Positions 1 through 10,916 of a stretch of 64,000 bases of DNA are shown piece by piece. Source of the DNA: Cornus controversa (lineage: Eukaryota > Streptophyta > Magnoliopsida > Cornales > Cornaceae); NCBI GenBank assembly GCA_026545225.1, contig CM048846.1, positions 58,160,270 to 58,224,269 on the forward strand, read 5' to 3'. A program made the translations under genes and the position numbers. The notes under the pieces were generated by a model. The model was not told the DNA's origin. It ran no database searches and saw nothing but the letters and a program-made list of their open reading frames with translations. The first letter of the stretch is position 1. Every line of letters starts with the position of its first letter.

Positions 1-215
1 CCCTCTAACTCTATAAATAGGGGGTTTTAGGAGATGGTGAAGGGAGTTAGAAAATAATTAGAAATTGTAGAAAAAAATAAAGTGTAGTTAGAAATATTTT
101 CTTGTATTCATTTTCTTTTCTTGTAAACACAATTCTCAAGGGAGTGATGAAGCCACCGTGGCTGAAATATAAGTTATTTTATTTTCTTGTCTAATTTTCC
201 TCCCAAGATCATTCT
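1..215 (+). mobile_element. LTR-like 3' remnant with TATA box
   Basis: A TATA-like motif (CTATAAATAG, about 10-19) is followed by an A/T-rich leader and a segment near 139-160 reading 'gtgatgaagccaccgtggc'. That arrangement resembles the R/U5 part of plant LTRs. The element is cut by the window edge, and no paired LTR or primer-binding site can be seen. This is an inference from composition and layout only; it could also be an ordinary promoter fragment. Confidence 0.35.
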
Positions 216-1215
216 TCTACTCTTCTATTCTGCATTTTTATTTTCTAAAATTAGAGGGAGGATTCTTCGTGTTTGCCAAATAATGGTAATTCGAAGAATG
301 CCTACCTCTGTTTACCTAGCCAATGTGCATCAGATTAAGGAAAAAAAATGTTCTCTCGTATATAATCAAGTGTTGTTTTTTTATGCCATATCTTCCTTCA
401 TCTTTTCAAGTTCTAATTGGATTGGTGAAGTGTACTGATTATTGGAGGAAAAACTAGATAAGAATATTAGAAACTTTATTTATATGGATCCATGGTGGTG
501 AATTCTCTTTCCATGAGATTTGTCCCATCATTTGATCAAAGACATTTAATATTAGTTTTTATTATTAAAAAATAAAATCAGAAGTTTATTTTTAAATATT
601 CTTCATCCCAAAAGATTAAGGTTTTGAATTTTAGACTTGTTACTGATTCTCACTTGAGAGTGGTTCGACCCTGCTGACTACTATACAATTTTTAGTAAAG
701 TTTTTGTAGGTTTTATGATTTTTGTACGAAGTGTAGAAAAGTAATGACAAATATCCATTATTCTACACTCGTCATATGACAGTCGTGCGTAATGCTTCCG
801 ACAGGGCAGATAGAAGGAGAAGACCCCCCATGTTCTTAACGTGTTTCGTATCTGAGAGTACAAGTGCACACCCGTAGGCCATGCTCCACGACAGCAACAT
901 CGGAGGCACATGGATCACAAGTGGCGCTCTATAGCTCATTCCGTGTTGCTTGACAACACAGATCGAGAAAAGGACAGTAAGAGAATCAATTTCTGTCATT
1001 GGGTATGCATCACAGGAACTTAACCTGGAATCTGAGGGATAAAACATGCCCTCGTAGTAGTAAACTGAAAAGGAATCCACATTCTGACTTCACCCACACA
1101 ATCCGTATCATATTAATAACTGAAGGCACCCCGCAACATCCCAACAGTACCGTAACACCGTTTACCGGGTAGCGCAAGAGAAGACCATCGAGACACCCAA
1201 ACAACCTGCGTGAGA

Positions 1216-1348
1216 CCCATGCTTGAAAAAAATCAAGTTCTGTCAATCCAAGCATGGGTAACATGTAAGCACATGACCCTTATGCCCTCGTGAGACCCAT
1301 GCCAGGCGAGATCCCCATGGAAGGGGTTAGTTAAACTAAGCATGGGTA
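1216..1348. repeat. Two tandem units each with an inverted repeat
   Basis: Two neighbouring segments both begin 'gtgagacccatgc' and end 'gcatgggtaaca'. In the first, ACCCATGCTT (1216-1225) pairs with AAGCATGGGT (1251-1260). In the second, ACCCATGC (1296-1303) pairs with GCATGGGT (1341-1348). Each unit could form a stem-loop. The function is unknown. Confidence 0.55.
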
Positions 1349-2069
1349 ACACGCAAGTAACCATTAAGCATCATGACAACGAATCACCGAACCACCCAAC
1401 GTTAAGCACGTCGGGACCATTGAAACACTGAGCGAAGCACCTCCGAATGGTGATACCTAGGCATGTCCACCGAAATTGTTTAAAAGTGATGGCCCGCATG
1501 TAAAGGCGTGTACCTACGTCACGTACTATATGCACACCCCACTAATCGCATGCTATGTGGGCTGAGCCGCAAGCTGCTGAGGCATGCATGTGAGACGAGA
1601 CAGATACGTATAGGGCGAATGCCCAAGCATACATAATGGGTCGAAAAGGCATGCAACACACGCTGCATGCTGCAGGGGGCATGCAGCGTACGCCGCATGC
1701 TATTGGGGTTCAAGCCCCCTCCATACCTTTAACTACCCACCCCCAATATATGCAAAAGTAACTCTCACAAATCTGACAGGAGAAAACATCACCCCTTCTT
1801 GAGGAGTCATAATAGGATTTTTTTTTAACAAAATAACTTTTTTTCATAAATTTTTTTTTTTGGATGTCAAGATAAACAATAAAAGCATTTAAAAAAAATA
1901 AATTTTCGAGACCCAAAAATTTATTAAATAATTTTTTTTAATAAATAAATAGTAAAAAATATTAAAAAATTATAAAAAATTATTTTCTTTTAATCTTCGC
2001 AAGGAGATCAATGGGAAGCCCACTAGAATTTCTACGTGGTTAAAAAAAATCACAAACAGAAAATTGAAA

Positions 2070-2465
2070 TAAATTTTTTTTAATTATTAGCAATAATATA
2101 CAAAATTATGTTTCTCTTATTTCTTTATCGCTGGTTGGTGGGTGGGAACCCCAAGTTCAAGAAGTTGTAGACAGTTAACGAGAACGAAACAAAGATTATT
2201 AATTAAAGACAACATTGCCATGATCCGAACACCAAGAAATTATTATTATTTTAATAATTAATAAAAATACAAAAATTCCCGTTTATCTTAATTCTCTGTC
2301 CCCAGTCAGTGGGAACCCTGCCAAATGTTGACGTTGGTTTAAGAACAAACAAAGCTTGAAGAAACTCTGAGAAACACCGAAATATTTTGTTTTCAATGAT
2401 TAATAAAAATAAATAGAATCTCGTTTCTCTTAAAACGAATAACCGAGACTAAAAGTAGAACAATG
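2070..2465. repeat. Diverged repeats of about 150-170 bp
   Basis: Three stretches, near 2078-2150, 2246-2316 and 2393-2460, share the order 'aattattaa..aataatac..aaaat', 'gtttctctta' and, in the first two, 'gtgggaacccc/ctg'. They look like decayed tandem copies. The match is loose and was judged by eye only. Confidence 0.35.
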
Positions 2466-2639
2466 AGAAATTGAGGATTATTTTTTGGGGTCTCCCGATC
2501 AAGAAAACCAGATGACAACGCAAAAGAAAAGTAAAACTGATAAGGGAGGAACAGTGTTGTTGACAGTGTGAAGGTCTTGGTTGGTTTGCTTACGTGAGGG
2601 GCAGGCGCCCTCCTTTCTGAGTTCATGTCATGCCATGCG

Positions 2640-4585
2640 GTCTACCCCCTTATGGCGTGGTAGAACGTGCCCTTAGTATGACGGCTTCAGGCATAACTTG
2701 CATTCAAAGACTCGATAACAACAATCCTTTTCCTATTATCATGTTGTATGAAGAGTTGAAATCGATAATGATGAAGGTCTCACTCAAGGTTATTGTTGTT
2801 GCTGTTACTGGGAGTTCCGCCACCCAGTTGGAATTACTTGTTTCCATCAAACCTTATCAGTGGCTTGGCAGTAGGCTTGACGTGTTCTACCTCTAGGCCC
2901 ATCTGTTAGAAGACTGATAGGGTCAGGATGTTCACGCTGTTTCCTACATCTACCATCACTCTATTTACTTTATAGTTGGAGACGATGAGGCTGATCATAA
3001 GCGGTGGTCCTTATGTGGCATTTGGATTTTGCTCATATTTTCATCTGTGAAGACGATTGACATGTTGGCCAAATGGTTATGCACTGAGTGGATCTCTCCA
3101 ATCTGCTGAATCTTCTGAGCATTCCTTAGGTGTGACTGCCTTTTGGACTTGCTTTCACGATTCGATGAAGGTCGACCATGAATAGCGTTGAGGACATGAA
3201 TGGGAGCAGGGTTCCACTGTCTATTCACCTTTTATTGAGATTGATAGGAGGGTTTGGCTTGTTCTTCCTGAACGACATAATCTGACAAGTCACCCTTAGC
3301 AGTTAGAGCCTCCAACTGTTGCCTCAAGCTTCTGCACTCATTGGTGGTATAGCTGAAGTCATTCTTGAGAGAACAATGCTTGTTCTTATCCCTCTATTCT
3401 AGGGGTTGTATGATGGCTGGAGGTGAGAGAAAGATTTCCTTGCTCTTATTTTCATAGTAAAGCCTGGCCAGAGACACCTTCAAGGGGGTGATATTCTCTT
3501 CGGCTTTTTGCTTTTTTGAAGACTCCGGTATAGATAGAGGAATAACTTGAGGTGGTTTTGTCTTAGCAACCTGGGTCTTTGTTTGCTGTGCCACAATGAT
3601 CAAGGTCGATCGCTGTCTTTTGGATGCCTCATCCTTTTCTATCCTTAGATACTTCTGAGCTCAAAAGTTCAGGTCGCCCATATATTTTGAGACACTTTTC
3701 ATCAAAGATCTGTGGAAGCCTTCTTTTGGTGAGACTACTATCTTGAAAGCTTCCATTGCCATAATTTGATCACGCTGATCTGTCATTGACATCTCCAAAT
3801 TCAAATAAGTTAAAAAATATTTTAATGTCTCTCATTTAACTCACCTCATGGTGAATAATGAGGAGATTATCCTCTTTTGTTCCTGGTTTCTAGCGTATTG
3901 GGCCACGAACAGTTCACATAGCCCTACAAAGTTCAAGATTGAACGAGGCGGCTGTTGCTTGAACCATGGTAATACTAGTCCAGCCAAACTATGAGCGCAT
4001 CATTTTCAGCATCTAGAGTTATCTTCTATTGATACTGGTAGATATGTTCCACCAGATCTATCTTTCTATTGAAGGTAACGAATGTAGGCAGGGTGAACCT
4101 TCTCGATCTTTTAGTTATGATTATATTTTATGTTAAGGAAGACTTGGTCAACCTAGTGGCAGCGAGCGCTCGGTTAGCTAGATAGCAAGACCAGTCGCCT
4201 TTCAGTTCATCGATATCCCACTACATTTGGGCCCTCCACTCTGGGTAAAATTGTGCAGGATTGATCTGATCTTTGTTGGGTCAACCAAGATTAGGGTTTT
4301 TCCTATGGGTTGGTTGTGATGAGAGGCACTTAACTATTGATTTCTTGATCCAGCCCCTTCATTCCGATGTCATCCAAGGTTTTTTATAATTTCAGCGTAT
4401 TTGACCCTTACTTGGAGATCAGCGATCTGCTGACACAAATCCTCATTCTACTGGGTTAATTGTTGAACGCTTGGCTGTGCCAGAGGATCCTAGACGTTTG
4501 GCTGTATAGGCGGTACTCCCCTTTGATTCTTATGGGGTCTACCCAAATCTGCAACATCATAAGTATTCCTTCTCGTGTCCACCAT
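2640..4585 (-). pseudogene. Decayed gag-protease of a Tat-type Gypsy
   Basis: The ATG is at 4585 on the minus strand, with an N-terminus beginning MVDTRRNTYDVADLGRP. Shortly after comes a heptad-like stretch (NEDLCQQIADLQVRVKYAEI) typical of the Tat gag N-terminal coiled coil. Near 3228-2995 the translation reads 'VLNAIHGRPSSN...' and then 'SKIQMPHKDHRL', the linker before a Tat aspartic protease. The protease core near 2940-2900 reads MVDVGNSVNIL, where families normally have D-T/N/P-G-S-S. Stops and frameshifts are frequent throughout. Confidence 0.7.
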
Positions 4586-4650
4586 GATTATAAATTCTTC
4601 TAGTTTTCAAACAAAAAATGATCAAACGCTTCCCACGGACAATGCCAAAA

Positions 4651-5114
4651 TGTTAGTACAAAAAATTACTTAGCTAATTTCTGCTAATTCATTCAATGCA
4701 CACACCCAATAAAATTAAAAACATAATATTTTTAGAGAGAAATTGAGATGGGGATTTGAGGATCCTTTTATTCATCTTTTGCGAATCTTTATACATGTTG
4801 GAATTCGAATCCGAGTAGGATTTGAATTTCCTTACTTTTTGCTATCTTCTCTTAAGGATTTGAACTTATGCCTAGGCTGGGCCATTTTGGCCTCATAATG
4901 GGGGCGACTAGGCCCATTCTTTTTCTTGAAATAATTCTCTGTGGCTTTTGCTGATACTTGGGTTCAAACCCTCTTGAGTTTGGTCCATTTGTGTACCGTT
5001 CAGCCCATTGGAATAAGTGGAAATTTTTTCCCTATAGGTTGCTTGAGGCCACTTCTTACGTTCAACTTGAACTGAGCTCAAGTTGAAATTTTAAACCAAA
5101 TATCAACTCAAGCA
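4651..5114 (-). repeat. 5' LTR of the partial Tat-lineage element
   Basis: The segment is bounded by TG...CA on both strands: plus strand starts TGTTAGTACAAAA and ends CAACTCAAGCA. Immediately left of it the minus strand reads TTTGGCATTGTCCGTGGGAA, the form of a tRNA-type primer-binding region seen next to Tat/Ogre LTRs. It holds a perfect 10-bp inverted repeat, TTCAACTTGA (5061-5070) and TCAAGTTGAA (5078-5087). Confidence 0.65.
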
Positions 5115-5838
5115 AATAAAGACATTCAAATTTGTTTAAAGCTTACATTGATGGGATATACATTAGGATTGAACAGCACAAGTTGCATCCTTATGTGCTT
5201 GGTAGTGGTCGAGAAGTATTGACCATGTGTTCAAAAATAAGAATATTATTAGTATTGATATGTTCGAGGTCAAACATGTGTAATTGTGTAGTGTCCAGCC
5301 CAAAATATAATATAACTATGATTGGTCAAACATGTGTGTGGGAGTGTCCTACAAGTGACAGTCTGGTTCAATTTAGGTTCCTTCATATAAATGTCTATGC
5401 TTCTTAGGATGGATATGGAGATAGTTCATAACTAGTGCATATGAGTGTATATTGATGATATTGTGACCTTGCACATGTGTGCACTTGTGCAAGTGCATGT
5501 ATTTGTATAGCTTCAACTTACTTGGATTTTTATATGAAATCTAGTTGAGCCTTTCGGTTTGAAATTTTTGTGTTACTTGATTTACCCATTACCTGATAGA
5601 GTTCATTTAAATTTTTAATTTTTAATTTCTCTACCTTTAATTTTTGTAGTTTCATTTATTTATTTAATGTTTATCTACGTTCCTATCTTTGCAAATTCAA
5701 GTGAAACAACTTCTGAGAGATACAAAAAATGACCTCATTTGGGACCGAAGTTCTTCATGAACCCGTATGATTTGCACAATTGTATAAAAAGTAAGGTAAA
5801 TTTAAGTTATCCAGACTACTATAAGAACAAAGATACTG
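5115..5838. other. Presumed 5' flank of the PPR pseudogene
   Basis: This is A/T-rich sequence with no recognisable coding content. It lies between the Tat-like LTR and the first PPR codons, so it probably holds the former promoter and 5' leader. No clear promoter motif was assigned. Confidence 0.4.
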
Positions 5839-6303
5839 ATGAAACTCTCTTGCTCAAATCCAGCATTGGCATTGCATCATTTTTGTAGTTAGAAAGACAT
5901 TACAATCTTCTTCTGCATTCCTATAATAGCTTGACCACTCTCAAGCAAATTCACTTATCTCTCACTACTTTTGGCTTCATCAGGTAAAACCCCATCTGGG
6001 TGCTCAGATCATCATCAAATATTCCAAGTTTGGGTACCCAGAAAGTGCTAGATCGCTATTGGATGAAATTCACCATGGATCCAATTTTTTCCTCTGGAAC
6101 ACAATGCTTCACGTATACGCAAATGGAGGTCATTGTTCTCAAGTGCTGGATTTCTACTCGCTCATGCGAAGAACCGGCATTGAACCCAATAATTACACTT
6201 TCCCCTTCGGTCTCAAAGCGTGCGCTTAATGCAATTTAATTGATGATGGGCACAGGGTTTTTGATGGAATGTCTGATAGGGACCTCGTCTACTGGACTGC
6301 TAA
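5839..6303 (+). pseudogene. PPR pseudogene piece 1 (N-terminal part)
   Basis: A possible start ATG lies at 5839 (MKLSCSNPALALHHFCS). The PPR frame then reads 'HYNLLLHSYNSLTTLKQIH' and, after a frameshift around 5990, 'AQIIIKYSKFGYPESARSLL' and 'EPNNYTFPFGLKACA'. It ends with 'VFDGMSDRDLVYWTA' directly before the inserted element at about 6304. A stop follows 'LKACA'. Confidence 0.75.
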
Positions 6304-7539
6304 TGGTCGTGACCAATTTTGGTCGATTTTGTATTTTTTGCATTATAATTGCCATAAATGCATTTTGAGTGGTGATTAGCATGTTTCGAGTGTGGGAAAA
6401 ATGTTTGGGAAGTGTTTTAAAGGTTTTGGGAAGTTTTTGGGAGATTTGGAGAAGTTTGACTTTTTGGTAAAACTGAGGCCCGGGATGCGACTTAAGTGGG
6501 CTCGAGAATCCAAAAATTTCTTGAAAATATTTATTTTTGAGAATGGCTTAGATGAAATGTTTAGAGAGTTAAGGAAGTGATTTCGAGACCGTAGGAGTTT
6601 TCAGAATCGAAAACGGAGTCCAAGAAGGTGCGTTAAGTGGCCCAGGGGTATTTTGGTCTTTTCGTGACCTAAGGACCTTAAATGGTCAAATTTGCAGAGA
6701 TATTTCATATCTCACGGTTGTTTATCTCTCTATATTGCTCCCACTCCTTCTATCTTCCTTCTCTCTAGGTTTTGGAGGTTTTCGGGTGTGATTCAAGTTC
6801 CTCCGAAAAAGGGAGATACGTAGGGGACAGCTAGGGCTTCCCTTTGAACCGATCAAAGTTACAGTTTGGCAAGGTTGATATTGCTAGGATTCTGAGAAGT
6901 GCTTGGAAGGCCTTCATTTTTGAGGTAGGGGTGTTCTTTCTCATCTACTTATCGATTCTAGGGTTTCGGGTGAAGCGGTGAGAGCTAAGGGTGTCTATTG
7001 CATGATTTAGAGTGGTAAGAGGGGTGGGATGTAGTGTTTTTCTACTCTCTTTAGTCTCTATTATGCAATAGATATGTATATGGTAGTATACATGGTATAA
7101 GGGGTGAATGTGTGAGAGGTATTAGCATGTATGCTTATATGCTAGCTTTTGTGCATATATGTGGAAATATGTTATATTGGACATATATGTGCTATATGTT
7201 GTAAGTGAGTTAAATGCATGCTATCTTTGTATGGAATATGTCTGCATTGGTGAAGCATGGCTAAAATGTGCTTAGTTGAAGTTTTGTGAGTATATATGGG
7301 TAGTATGCTATGTTCTACATGTATAGGTAAATATATGTGTGGTGTTGTGGAGATGAAATGCATGCTATGTATTTTATTAATTTGCATGTGTATTGTGAGG
7401 CATGAAATTAAATGCTTGATGTTTATATGTTCGAAATGCATATATTGGGGCCGTTGTGAGGAAACGGGGAAGTGTGGTTGAATTGCCTAGAGCAAGTCAA
7501 AACATAGTGAGGGCGTTGGAGTGGTTATGTCACCTTGGA

Positions 7540-7745
7540 GTAGGTAAATACTCGGTAGAGATTCTAAAAAGGTTGCCCAATCGCCTTGGAGTAGGTAAAT
7601 ACTCAGTGATTGTGGTTTGCTCACCTTAGAGTAGGTAAATACTCGGCGAGAATTCAAAGAAAAGGGGCCAAGTCACCTTGGAGTAGGTAAATACTCGGTG
7701 GCGGTGGTCTATCCACCTTGGAGTAGGTATATACTCGGTGGCAGA
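7540..7745 (+). repeat. LTR minisatellite with GGAGTAGGTAAATACTC core
   Basis: The core GAGTAGGTAAATACTCGG or a close variant occurs five times (near 7540, 7590, 7632, 7681 and 7723), spaced 40-50 bp apart and usually preceded by CACCTTGGA. The core is partly self-complementary (GAGTA...TACTC). The same LTR position in other copies holds a different repeat. Confidence 0.75.
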
Positions 7746-8523
7746 ATTTAAAATGTTGTGGGAAGTGTCTCGGTTTCATGATTCGGTCAAGAATCATGTT
7801 GGGATATCGGGTTGAGTCCGAGAGAGAGACAAGCTTATGATTATTGCCTTCATTTGAATTATGAAGCATGATATTTGTTTAATGCATCCCTATATATATA
7901 TATATATATGCATTGTTGTGAGTGAACATGATGTATGTTGAATGATACGTGAAATGTTATGACATGCATCCATGTAGGTCATGTCGGGTCGGCACTTAGG
8001 TGGGTTAGGGTATCTCTACTGAGCCGCAGTGGTGCTCACCCCTTTATTATAAACTCTTTTACAGATAAAACGCCGATGATAGATGGGACTTGAGTGTCCA
8101 AGTGGAACACTAGTAGTGGTTTTGCTATCTTTTGGATGTTGTGCATTTTGTGGCTATCCATGCCAGCTTGTAGCATGTGACTTTGTTTTGAGTTATTGTT
8201 ATATATTGGACAAATGTAACTTTGATGTAAGTATTGAATTATAAACTTTTTAGGTGTGAAAGGACAACGGTTTAGTTTATGTAATGCCCATGGTGGCACG
8301 TAGTTCAATTGATGATGTTTCCATTATGAAGGGATTGTGTTTGTGAAAAAGAATGATTTATTTTGATGTATGATTAAATCATGAACATGGTTTTGAGTAT
8401 GAAATTGATGTTGGTATCTTTCATTCATGTTATGGACCATGTATGAGAGGTTCTAGGATGATAAAATGTGGATTGGGCTCCAAATAGACCATATATAGGG
8501 TTGTTGGAGGACTTGGGGAGAGC

Positions 8524-8782
8524 ATTTCGATCGTGCGAAATGCCCATTTCGCACAATCGAAGCCCCCATTCGATTGTGCGAAGGGGTAATGATTTATGAT
8601 GATTTTTAGGGTCCAGATAGGGGCAATTTCGCACAATCGAAACCACCATTTCGATCGTGCAAAATATTACAGGTTCAAGGTCCCAAGAGGGTGAAATCTT
8701 CACACAATCGAGATTTTTTTCGCACAATCGAGTTTCCAATTTCGCACAATCGAGATTGCCATTTCGCATAATCGAAATTACT
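8524..8782 (+). repeat. Array of short palindromic TTCG..CGAA motifs in LTR
   Basis: Seven or more variants of TTCGCACAATCGA and its complement TCGATTGTGCGAA alternate here (for example CGATCGTGCGAAATG, TTTCGCACAATCGAAG, CACAATCGAGA). Both orientations occur, so many stem-loops are possible. It sits just before the conserved LTR segment 'actattcaca', as do unrelated arrays in the sister LTRs. Confidence 0.75.
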
Positions 8783-9287
8783 ATTCACAGCAATTTCCAA
8801 AACTTCATTTCGACGTAATTTCTTCGTTTTTGATCGGAATTGAGTGTGATTTTTTTGGAAATTGAGTATTTTTGGATTCTCTATCCAATGGTGTAGGCCT
8901 CAATTTCAGATTCCAAACCCATTAAGTTTTGAGGCTTGAAAGTGAGTGATTCTTGAAAGTGTGGACAAGTAAATTTCCACTAAGGTGTATGATTTGATGT
9001 AGGGCCTATGGGGATTGGTTAAGATGGAATTGGGTGTATTTATATGCAAGAATTGAGTTAAGCTTTCATGATAAATGAGGGAAATGAGGGTCTATTGGGC
9101 TAAATATACAGTTTAACCTCCGGTTCTCCAAGAGTCAGAAATCGGGGCGTTATAGCATGGTATCAAACCTTGATACTATTGTATGAGTGTGGTTGAGATC
9201 GTTCATGGGGTTAAGTGAATGGATTCACACTTGGGATTCGGGGCCGGTCTGGGGGAGTCTCGGTGGTCCAAATTTTAGGGCGTGACA

Positions 9288-9377
9288 AATGATCACAGCC
9301 TATAAGCAAGATGAGCGACCCGAGGACTCGCTGATTTTGTTCAACAATATGCAGCAAGAAGGTTTCTCAATGGATTC
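9288..9377 (+). pseudogene. PPR pseudogene piece 2 (30 codons)
   Basis: The ATG at 9289 opens 'MITAYKQDERPEDSLILFNN', the second half of the PPR motif whose first half ends piece 1 ('DLVYWTA'). It runs to ATGGATTC at 9371-9377, where the Tat element begins. GATTC (9373-9377) recurs at 27214-27218 just before piece 3, which gives a 5-bp target-site duplication. Confidence 0.85.
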
Positions 9378-9742
9378 TAAAAAAGCAAAAATTCACCTCG
9401 AGCTGGTCAAACCCCAACCTATAAAAAGATAAGAGAATGATAGTCAAAAGGGCATTGGTGTGATGCCACCCGACTATGCTCTGATAATTAAGTCAGATAT
9501 CGGGTAGGCTACCAAAGCTATAAAGTAGTTGAGCAGGTATTAATTGCGTACCTTGGTATATGAACCATCCCTATATTCATAGCAATCAAATAGGAATGTG
9601 TCCTAGTATAACACAGTTTCTTCAGTTTTCCATCCCTATCTAGAGATAGGAAAGTCCTGGTCAAAGCATTCCTCTTGTCCACGTCATCTTAATATTAACC
9701 CCCACATTATACGTTTTATATTAGGAGTCAAATACTCTATCA
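9378..9742 (-). repeat. 3' LTR of the Tat-lineage element
   Basis: On the minus strand it begins TGATAGAGTATTTGACTCC and ends in GAATTTTTGC. It is colinear with 26884-27213 over its length but has an extra stretch of about 35 bp near 9571-9605. The purine-rich tract GAACAGGGGGC precedes it on the minus strand (9745-9755). Confidence 0.88.
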
Positions 9743-9744
9743 GA

Positions 9745-9755
9745 TGCCCCCTGTT
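9745..9755 (-). other. Polypurine tract of the Tat-lineage element
   Basis: The minus strand reads GAACAGGGGGC a few bases before the 3' LTR start at 9742. This is the usual place and composition for the plus-strand priming site. Confidence 0.6.
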
Positions 9756-9899
9756 CATGAGGGTCGCCTGCCAGACCTTAGGAACACCTTGGATGACCCG
9801 TTGGATTGTTTAAAACGGACCTTTAGCCCATCAACCCAGGCAAGTAGCGGCCCACGATTTGTTCTTTTTCCTTCTTTTCTTCCTTTTTTTTTGGGTGGA

Positions 9900-10022
9900 C
9901 TCGGCCTTGGCTAAATCCTTAGGGACCGGCCTTGGCCAGTTCCTAGGATTTAGCCTTGGTCGGTTCCTCCTAGGATCTGGCCTTGGCCGAATCCTTATGG
10001 CCCAGTCTTGGCCGAATCCTCC
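9900..10022 (+). repeat. Imperfect ~26-bp tandem repeat
   Basis: Five variants of 'GGCCTTGGCCGAATCCTTA' follow each other (near 9903, 9930, 9952, 9980 and 10006). The array lies just upstream of the TATA box of the antisense gene and could hold promoter elements; that role is inference. Confidence 0.7.
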
Positions 10023-10108
10023 TGTTTGTGACCATTGGATTTTTCAAACATTTGAATCTAGCTGTTTGCAACGCGAATGTTACAATTTGACCGTTGGGTG
10101 GTGGTGCC

Positions 10109-10116
10109 TATAAAAG
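10109..10116 (+). promoter_or_regulatory. TATA box for the element's antisense gene
   Basis: TATAAAAG lies in 'gcctataaaagggctctc', 178 bp upstream of the ATG at 10294. A C/T-rich leader follows, as is common at plant transcription starts. It points opposite to gag-pol transcription. Confidence 0.6.
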
Positions 10117-10916
10117 GGCTCTCACACCTTCATTTCTTATTCACTCCAACACTTATAGCACATGCCCCATACTATCATTCCTTCTCTCTCTCGCTGCTTA
10201 TACGTTATTGACCACAATTTTGACAAACCATCCCCAGAGACCTTTTCTCCTGCTTCTCCTCTTATCCATGTTTTTTAGTTCATTTATTCTATCATGGCGG
10301 ATTATGAAGAATACGAGGACATTTTTGGTAAGCCTTTTTCTTTTTACCTTTTCTCTCTTGCTTATTGTCCTTTTCCTTGTACTATGCTTTATGTAAAACT
10401 TACTTTTGTGCCTCAGCTACTAGGACCGAGCCCCTCGTGGATAGCGAGGAAGAAAATAGGTTAGAGATTGCTTACGAACTTCCCATGAGGGATGCAATGG
10501 TTCTGACTTTTGACACGGGATTGAGCACGCTAGGCTATGTTGCCCGTGTTGTTATAGATAGGCGAGGTACACTCTGGCACTTTTACTTCTTCCTTTTCCT
10601 TTCCTTTAACAAGTTATGCAACATGTACTTATTTGTGAGAACTTACATGATCTTCGCAGAGGAGGCTAGACAAAGACATCTTTGTGCAGGCAAAAGGAAA
10701 AGGCATTGCGTCTTCCTTCTCTCTTTTTGCATAGAAAAGGCCGCGAAGGCTTGTGGCTGTGAGAAGTGTTGGCTTACCTAGAGGCAGAGGCTTGTCATCT
10801 CCCCCTTCAGTTGGGAATTCTTTCCCTACTATGGCTCTTACCCCCATAAGTACTCCAAATTCAAGTTCGTTTGGGGTGCCTCCCACTTAGTTGTTTAGGG
10901 GCAGTAGTTTCCCAGA

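Larger units (their letters stand above)
216..2640. other. Non-coding DNA, no gene recognised
   Basis: No open frame here resembles a known protein. A 102-codon minus-strand frame (772-1080) was examined and not recognised. About 770-1720 is visibly richer in G+C than its surroundings and contains short inverted repeats and many CATGC words (1630-1705). About 1800-2470 is very A/T rich, with T- and A-runs and diverged internal repeats. It may be old, decayed transposon sequence. Confidence 0.5.
2640..5114 (-). mobile_element. Partial Tat-lineage Gypsy element (5' LTR, gag, protease)
   Basis: Read on the minus strand, the order is 5' LTR (5114-4651), primer-binding region directly next to it, a gag start near 4585, gag, and a protease-like region ending near 2640. 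RT, integrase and the 3' LTR are missing from the window side where they should lie. The gag contains many stops and frameshifts, so the copy is dead. It belongs to the same broad lineage as the element at 9378-27213 but is clearly a different family, because the LTR sequences do not match. The element lies upstream of the PPR pseudogene. Confidence 0.7.
6304..9287 (+). mobile_element. Internally deleted Tekay-like Gypsy element
   Basis: The start 'gtgaccaattttggtcg' matches the LTR starts at 37736 and 63367. An LTR of about 2.85 kb ends near 9154 (ATCGGGGCGTTATA). TGGTATCAAACC (9158-9169) follows, a variant of the tRNA-iMet primer-binding site TGGTATCAGAGC. Only about 120 bp remain after it, ending in GGGCGTGACA like an LTR 3' end. 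It therefore looks like a 5' LTR, a primer site and a scrap of the 3' LTR, with the coding part deleted. It separates PPR pieces 1 and 2. The target duplication is imperfect (TAATG/AAATG), so the outer limits may be off by a few bases. Confidence 0.7.

Noticed and set aside
772..1080. 102-codon minus-strand open frame
   Set aside because: No recognisable domain or start context. The neighbouring region is repetitive and two other frames are open over similar lengths.
6304..6312. Clean 5-bp target duplication for the deleted Tekay-like element
   Set aside because: Only an imperfect TAATG/AAATG match could be found. The exact ends remain uncertain.
7172..7481. Overlapping frames rich in His, Met, Ile and Cys on both strands
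   Set aside because: These come from the ATGCATAT-rich part of an LTR. Sister LTRs do not keep the frame.
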